NCBI RefSeq assembly: GCF_012999535.1
Contig: NZ_JABBWV010000009.1
Location: 186,001 to 250,000 of the forward strand
From: Microbispora sp. H11081
GTDB taxonomy: Bacteria; Actinomycetota; Actinomycetes; Streptosporangiales; Streptosporangiaceae
Reading direction: 5' to 3'
Length of the DNA: 64,000 nt
Shown: positions 59,933 to 64,000 of the stretch, piece by piece
Layout: each line of letters opens with the position of its first letter
Numbering within the stretch: position 1 is the first letter of the stretch
Translations under genes and position numbers: made by a program
The notes under the pieces: generated by a model
Told to the model about the DNA's origin: nothing
The model's database searches: none
What the model saw: the letters and a program-made list of their open reading frames with translations, nothing else

Positions 59933-62701
59933 ATGCGACTACCGCGACGGCTGCTGAGCGCGAGCACGGCGACCGCACTGGCCGGCGCCCTGCTGGCCGT
60001 CACCTCGACTTCCACCCCCGTTGCGGCCGCCACCTTCAACTACGGCGAGGCGCTGCAGAAGTCGTTCCTGTTCTACGAGGCGCAGGAGTCGGGGCGCCTC
60101 CCGTCCACCAACCGGGTGACCTGGCGCGCGGACTCGACCGTCAACGACGGCAAGTCCGCGGGGGTCGACCTGTCGGGCGGCTTCTACGACGCCGGCGACC
60201 ATGTGAAGTTCGGCTTCCCGATGGCGTCGATGACCACCACCCTGGCCTGGGGCGGCGCGGACTACCGGGCGGCGTACGAGCGCTCGGGCCAGTTGCCGTA
60301 CCTGCTGAACACGCTCCGGCAGTCGAACGACTACTTCATCAACGCCCACCCCGAGCCGAACGTCCTTTACGTCCAGGTCGGCGACGGCGGTGAGGACCAC
60401 TCCTACTGGGGCGCGCCGGAGACCGTGGAGGCCAAGGGCCACAAGCGGCCGGTCTACAAGATCACCGCGTCGTGCCCGGGGACCGACGTCGCCGCCGAGA
60501 CCGCCGCCGCGATGGCCGCGTCGTCGGTCGTCTTCCGGCCCACCGACCCCGCCTACGCCGACACGCTGCTCACCCACGCCAAGCAGCTGTTCACGTTCGC
60601 CGACACGACCAAGGGCACGAACGGCCGGGACACGGCGTACGTGAACTGCGTCAGCGCCGCGCAGGGCTTCTACAACTCCACCGGCGAGGGCGGCCAGGTC
60701 GAGGGCGCGACCAAGATGTACTGGGACGAGCTGGCCTGGGCCTCCGTCTGGCTCTACCGGGCCACCGGAACCGCGAGCTACCTCGACCGGGCGCGCGAGT
60801 TCTACCCCAAGATGGGCACGCAGGAGGACCCGGGAAGCAACGGCGTCCAGGTGCCGGTGTTCAACTTCGGCTTCGGCTGGAACGACAAGCAGTACGCCGT
60901 CTACGAGCAGATGGCCGAGCTCACCGGCGAGCAGAAGTACAAGGACGACGTCCAGCGCTACCTCGACTACTGGACGGTCGGCTACAAGGGCAAGAAGGGC
61001 ACGATCACCCCGGGCGGCCTCGCCTACATCTTCTACTGGGCCTCGCTGCGCATGGCCGCCAACACGGCCTTCGTCGCGATGAGGTACGCCGACTTCCTCG
61101 GCTCCGGCGACCCGCTCTACTCCCGCTATCACGACTTCGGCAAGCGGCAGGTCGACTACGCGCTCGGCGACAACCCGCGCCGCTCCAGCTACATGATCGG
61201 TTTTGGCACCAATCCGCCGCGCAACCCGCACCACCGCGGCGCGCACGGCGCCTGGACGAACGCCGGCCCGGACAGCGAGCCCGCCGTCAGCAGGCACATC
61301 CTGTACGGCGCACTCGTGGGCGGCCCCGACGGCACCGACGCCTACACCGACAGCCGCGGCGACTACGTGAAGAACGAGGTCGCGCTCGACTTCAACTCCG
61401 GCATCACCAGCTCGCTCGCCGTCCTCTACGGCAAGTACGGCGGCACGCCCCTGGCCACGCTCCCGCGCGAGACGCCCGACGGCCCCGAGTTCTACCTGGA
61501 GCCGACGATCACCCACACATCCCGGGAGACCGCGGCCAAGACGTTCGTCATCAACAAGTCGGCCTGGCCGGCGACCGTGCTCGACAAGGCGAAGTTCCGC
61601 TACTACTTCACGCTCGACGGCTCGACCATGGCGAGCCAGGTCACGGTGAGCTCGTCGTACACGCAGTGCAAGCAGCCCACCGGGCCGCACCTGCTCGAGG
61701 GCCGCACCTACTACGCCGAGGTCGACTGCACCGGGACGCTCATCTTCCCCGGCGGCCAGTCGGAGTTCCGCCGCGAGGTGCAACTCCGCATCGGCGTCGC
61801 CGACGGCGCGTCCTGGGACCCGTCCAACGACTGGTCGGCCAAGGGCGCGGACCACATGACCCTCTACGGCAACGACGGCCGCCTCATCTGGGGCACGCCG
61901 CCCGGCGGCACCGCCTCGCCCAGCCCCTCGCCGTCGGCGTCGCCGTCCGCCTCGCCTTCTCCGGTGGACACCACGCCGCCGACCCAGCCTACGAATCTGC
62001 ACGTGTGCGATTACCACTTCCAGGGCGCGGTGCCCATGTGCTGGAGCGCCTCGACCGACGACTCCGGATACGTCGCATACGACGTCTACATCCAACAGGG
62101 CACCGAATTCGTCAAGTTCGGGTCGACCACGCAAAGGATCTACTACGCGGGCGGCCTGACGCCCGGGAACTCGTACACGTTCTACGTGGTGGCCAGGGAC
62201 GCCGCCGGCAACACCAGCGAGCCCTCGGCCACGCTGACCGCGACCGCCCAGAGCAGCATGCCTTCACCCAGCCCCTCACCGAGCCTGTCTCCTTCTCCCA
62301 GCCCGTCCCCCTCTCCCAGCCCGTCTCCCTCTCCCAGCCCGTCCCCCTCTCCCAGCCCGTCGCCGTCGCCGTCCGCGTCGGCTGGCGCGGGTTGCAAGGT
62401 GACGTACACACCCAACGACTGGGGCGGCGGGTTCACCACGACCATCACGATCGCCAACACCGGCACCACCGCGATCAACGGCTGGACGCTGAAGTTCACC
62501 TTCTCCGGTAATCAGAAGATCAGCCCGCCCGGCTGGTCCGCCACCTGGACCCAGAGCGGCACCAGCGTCACCGCCGTCAACCTCGACTGGAACCGGACCA
62601 TCAACCCCGGCCAGTCCACCCAGATCGGCTTCCAGGGCACCTACACCGGCGCCAACCCCAGCCCGTCCGCATTCACCCTCAACGGCACCACCTGCTCCTG
62701 A
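59933..62701 (+). CDS. Secreted GH9 endoglucanase, GH9-CBM3c-FnIII-CBM2
   Basis: A 922-aa secreted cellulase. Signal peptide about 1-33; GH9 domain with DAGDH (Asp86, Asp89 catalytic base) and VKNEVALD (Glu482 acid); CBM3c after the catalytic domain, from about 510 to 650. An FnIII module follows (CWSASTDDSGYVAYDVYIQQ), then a long Pro-Ser linker and a C-terminal CBM2. This order is that of processive endoglucanase Cel9A (E4) of Thermobifida fusca. ATG 59933 gives better spacing to GAGGGG than GTG 59930. It probably acts on crystalline cellulose outside the cell. The GAAAGTTTC palindrome and weak CelR-like box upstream suggest regulation. Confidence 0.95.
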   Translation: MRLPRRLLSASTATALAGALLAVTSTSTPVAAATFNYGEALQKSFLFYEAQESGRLPSTNRVTWRADSTVNDGKSAGVDLSGGFYDAGDHVKFGFPMASMTTTLAWGGADYRAAYERSGQLPYLLNTLRQSNDYFINAHPEPNVLYVQVGDGGEDHSYWGAPETVEAKGHKRPVYKITASCPGTDVAAETAAAMAASSVVFRPTDPAYADTLLTHAKQLFTFADTTKGTNGRDTAYVNCVSAAQGFYNSTGEGGQVEGATKMYWDELAWASVWLYRATGTASYLDRAREFYPKMGTQEDPGSNGVQVPVFNFGFGWNDKQYAVYEQMAELTGEQKYKDDVQRYLDYWTVGYKGKKGTITPGGLAYIFYWASLRMAANTAFVAMRYADFLGSGDPLYSRYHDFGKRQVDYALGDNPRRSSYMIGFGTNPPRNPHHRGAHGAWTNAGPDSEPAVSRHILYGALVGGPDGTDAYTDSRGDYVKNEVALDFNSGITSSLAVLYGKYGGTPLATLPRETPDGPEFYLEPTITHTSRETAAKTFVINKSAWPATVLDKAKFRYYFTLDGSTMASQVTVSSSYTQCKQPTGPHLLEGRTYYAEVDCTGTLIFPGGQSEFRREVQLRIGVADGASWDPSNDWSAKGADHMTLYGNDGRLIWGTPPGGTASPSPSPSASPSASPSPVDTTPPTQPTNLHVCDYHFQGAVPMCWSASTDDSGYVAYDVYIQQGTEFVKFGSTTQRIYYAGGLTPGNSYTFYVVARDAAGNTSEPSATLTATAQSSMPSPSPSPSLSPSPSPSPSPSPSPSPSPSPSPSPSPSPSASAGAGCKVTYTPNDWGGGFTTTITIANTGTTAINGWTLKFTFSGNQKISPPGWSATWTQSGTSVTAVNLDWNRTINPGQSTQIGFQGTYTGANPSPSAFTLNGTTCS

Positions 62702-62708
62702 ACCCCCC

Positions 62709-62742
62709 GCGGCCCGGTGCGTCCTGCGACGCGCCGGGCCGC
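62709..62742 (+). terminator. Intergenic hairpin after GH9 gene
   Basis: A 15-bp stem (one T-G wobble) with loop CTGC. An almost identical hairpin lies at 63901-63932 after the next gene. It may terminate transcription, stabilise upstream mRNA, or both. No U-tract follows. Confidence 0.65.
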
Positions 62743-62764
62743 CCCCGTCAGAAAGGTGAACCAC

Positions 62765-63892
62765 ATGCCCATGAAGGGCCTTCGTTCGGTCGCAGCGGTC
62801 CTGGGCGCCGGGCTCTCGCTCGCCGCGTCCGCCGCACCCGCCGCCGGCAGCGCGGACACCACCCCGCCCAGCGCTCCGGGGACGCTCTTCAACTGCCCGC
62901 TGCCCGGCGCGCCCGGATCGAACCTCGGCGTCGGCGTGTCGCTGTGCTGGGGCGCCGCCACCGACGACGTCGGCGTGACCGGCTACGACGTCCAGATCAA
63001 GCAGAACGGCGTCTTCACGGCCATCCGCACGACGACCAGCACGGGTTCCATCGTCAGCGGCCTCACCCTCGGGCAGTTGTACACCTTCCGGATCATCGCC
63101 AAGGACGCGGCCGGGAACGCCGGCCCGCCGTCCAACGAGGTGACGCACGCCGCGAACTATCTCAGCGGCATGTCGCCGTCCGCACCCCCGCCCAGCCCGT
63201 CGCCGTCCGCTCCGGTGGACACGACGCCGCCGAGCGCGCCGACCGGGCTGTGGGTCTGCGGGGCGGACTTCACCAACGCGGTGCCGATGTGCTGGAACGC
63301 CTCGACCGACGACACCGGCGTCACGGGCTACGACGTGTACATGCGGCAGGGCACCGGCTTCACCAAGATCGGCTCGACCACCATGACCCTCCACGTCGCG
63401 GACGGACTGGTCGCCGGCACGAGCTACACCTTCTACGTGGTGGCCAGGGACGCGGCCGGAAACACCAGCCAGCCCTCGGCCACGCTCACCGCGACCGCCC
63501 AGAGCGGCTGGCCTTCCCCCAGCCCGTCCCCGACCCGGTCTCCGTCCCCCAGTCCGTCGCCTTCTCCCTCTGCTGGGGCCGGCTGCAAGGTGACGTACAC
63601 GCCCAACGACTGGGGCGGCGGGTTCACCACGAACATCACGATCGCCAACACCGGCACCACCGCGATCAACGGCTGGAGCCTGGCGTTCACCTTCCCCGGC
63701 ACCCAGAAGATCAGCCCGCCCGGCTGGTCGGCCACCTGGACCCAGACCGGCACCAGCGTCACCGCCGTCAACCTCGACTGGAACCGGACCATCAACCCCG
63801 GCCAGTCCACCCAGATCGGCTTCCAGGGCACCTACACCGGCGCCAACCCCAGCCCGTCCGCCTTCACCCTCAACGGCACCACCTGCTCCTGA
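62765..63892 (+). CDS. Secreted FnIII-FnIII-CBM2 protein without catalytic domain
   Basis: A 375-aa secreted cellulose-binding protein. Signal peptide about 1-29, FnIII module 1 (TTPPSAPGTLFNC), Pro/Ser linker, FnIII module 2 (VPMCWNASTDDTGVTGYDVY), second linker, and a CBM2 nearly identical to that of the GH9 enzyme. No hydrolase domain is present. AGAAAGGTGA precedes ATG 62765. It may disrupt cellulose, anchor cells or deliver partners. It is the first complete member of a tandem family; a second copy begins at 63956. Confidence 0.88.
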   Translation: MPMKGLRSVAAVLGAGLSLAASAAPAAGSADTTPPSAPGTLFNCPLPGAPGSNLGVGVSLCWGAATDDVGVTGYDVQIKQNGVFTAIRTTTSTGSIVSGLTLGQLYTFRIIAKDAAGNAGPPSNEVTHAANYLSGMSPSAPPPSPSPSAPVDTTPPSAPTGLWVCGADFTNAVPMCWNASTDDTGVTGYDVYMRQGTGFTKIGSTTMTLHVADGLVAGTSYTFYVVARDAAGNTSQPSATLTATAQSGWPSPSPSPTRSPSPSPSPSPSAGAGCKVTYTPNDWGGGFTTNITIANTGTTAINGWSLAFTFPGTQKISPPGWSATWTQTGTSVTAVNLDWNRTINPGQSTQIGFQGTYTGANPSPSAFTLNGTTCS

Positions 63893-63900
63893 TCCAGCCT

Positions 63901-63932
63901 CGGCCCGGTGCGTCCTGCGACGCGCCGGGCCG
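63901..63932 (+). terminator. Second copy of the intergenic hairpin
   Basis: Same stem (CGGCCCGG-T-GCGTC, loop CTGC) as at 62709-62742, placed 8 nt after the CBM2 gene and followed by the same ribosome site. This shows that gene plus intergenic spacer were duplicated as a unit. Confidence 0.65.
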
Positions 63933-63955
63933 TCCCAATCAGAAAGGTGAACCAC

Positions 63956-64000
63956 ATGCCCCTGAAGGGCCTTCGTTCGGTCGCAGCGGTTCTGGGCGCC
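63956..64000 (+). CDS. Start of a tandem paralogue, cut by the window edge
   Basis: Only 15 codons are visible, reading MPLKGLRSVAAVLGA, against MPMKGLRSVAAVLGA in the preceding gene. The ribosome site AGAAAGGTGA and the spacing are also identical. The product is probably another secreted FnIII/CBM2-type or cellulase protein, but the domains lie beyond the window. Confidence 0.7.
   Translation, partial: MPLKGLRSVAAVLGA

Noticed and set aside
62262-62380. Short repeats in the GH9 linker resembling a CRISPR-like or satellite array
   Set aside because: They encode the Pro-Ser linker; there are no unique spacers and no cas genes.

Overview
The window is very GC-rich, almost every third codon position is G or C, and it carries actinobacterial hallmarks: XRE-DUF5753/DUF397 pairs, DUF6158, Methyltransf_19, mreBCD-PBP2-rodA, and GH9-CBM3-FnIII-CBM2 architecture. 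It most resembles a filamentous actinomycete of the Streptosporangiales (Streptosporangiaceae-like, relatives of Thermobifida and Microbispora). No rRNA, tRNA, CRISPR array or insertion sequence was recognised.

Layout. 1-3153: a two-component system (kinase cut by the left edge), an anchored hypothetical protein and a DUF305 lipoprotein. 3464-6028: a LacI regulator overlapping a membrane Ser/Thr kinase, with a perfect CelR/CebR-type box (TGGGAGCGCTCCCA) at each end of the pair. 6241-9378: MscL with a zinc ribbon, a coupled pair of unknown genes, and an XRE-DUF397-DUF397 cluster. 9452-21951: a probable alpha-1,3-glucan utilisation locus with two GH87-like secreted enzymes, a GH13 alpha-glucosidase, a complete sugar ABC importer and two near-duplicate LacI regulators. 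The importer promoter has a perfect palindrome filling its -35/-10 spacer. 22082-26910: small lipoprotein, tiny-gene operon, DUF397, ATPase-like protein, an MFS transporter whose start codon lies in an inverted repeat, and an LLM-class oxidoreductase. 26937-27295: remnants of an ArsR-SRPBCC pair. 27384-30579: bacterial PH-domain pair and agmatinase. 30647-37428: serine hydrolase and the mreB-mreC-mreD-PBP2-rodA cell-shape operon. 37444-44365: DUF2293 protein, soluble Ser/Thr kinase, orphan N6-adenine DNA methyltransferase, PP2C phosphatase, and an RloA/RloB (AbiL-like) module of visibly lower GC, which is a candidate phage-defence island. 44606-58696: SDR enzymes, regulators, methyltransferases, acetate kinase, PhzF, a NarL-type two-component system, metE and a LysR regulator. 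59246-64000: DoxX, a processive-type GH9 cellulase, and a tandem array of secreted FnIII-CBM2 proteins without a catalytic domain, cut by the right edge.

How the genes work together. Two carbohydrate programmes stand out. In the first, secreted GH87 enzymes would cut alpha-1,3-glucan (a fungal wall polymer), the ABC importer would take up oligosaccharides, GH13 would hydrolyse them inside the cell, and twin LacI repressors with identical DNA-recognition regions would control the set. In the second, a cellulose programme at the right end may be controlled through CelR-type boxes by the LacI regulator at 3513, which is coupled to a transmembrane kinase. These are inferences from sequence. No similarity search was run.
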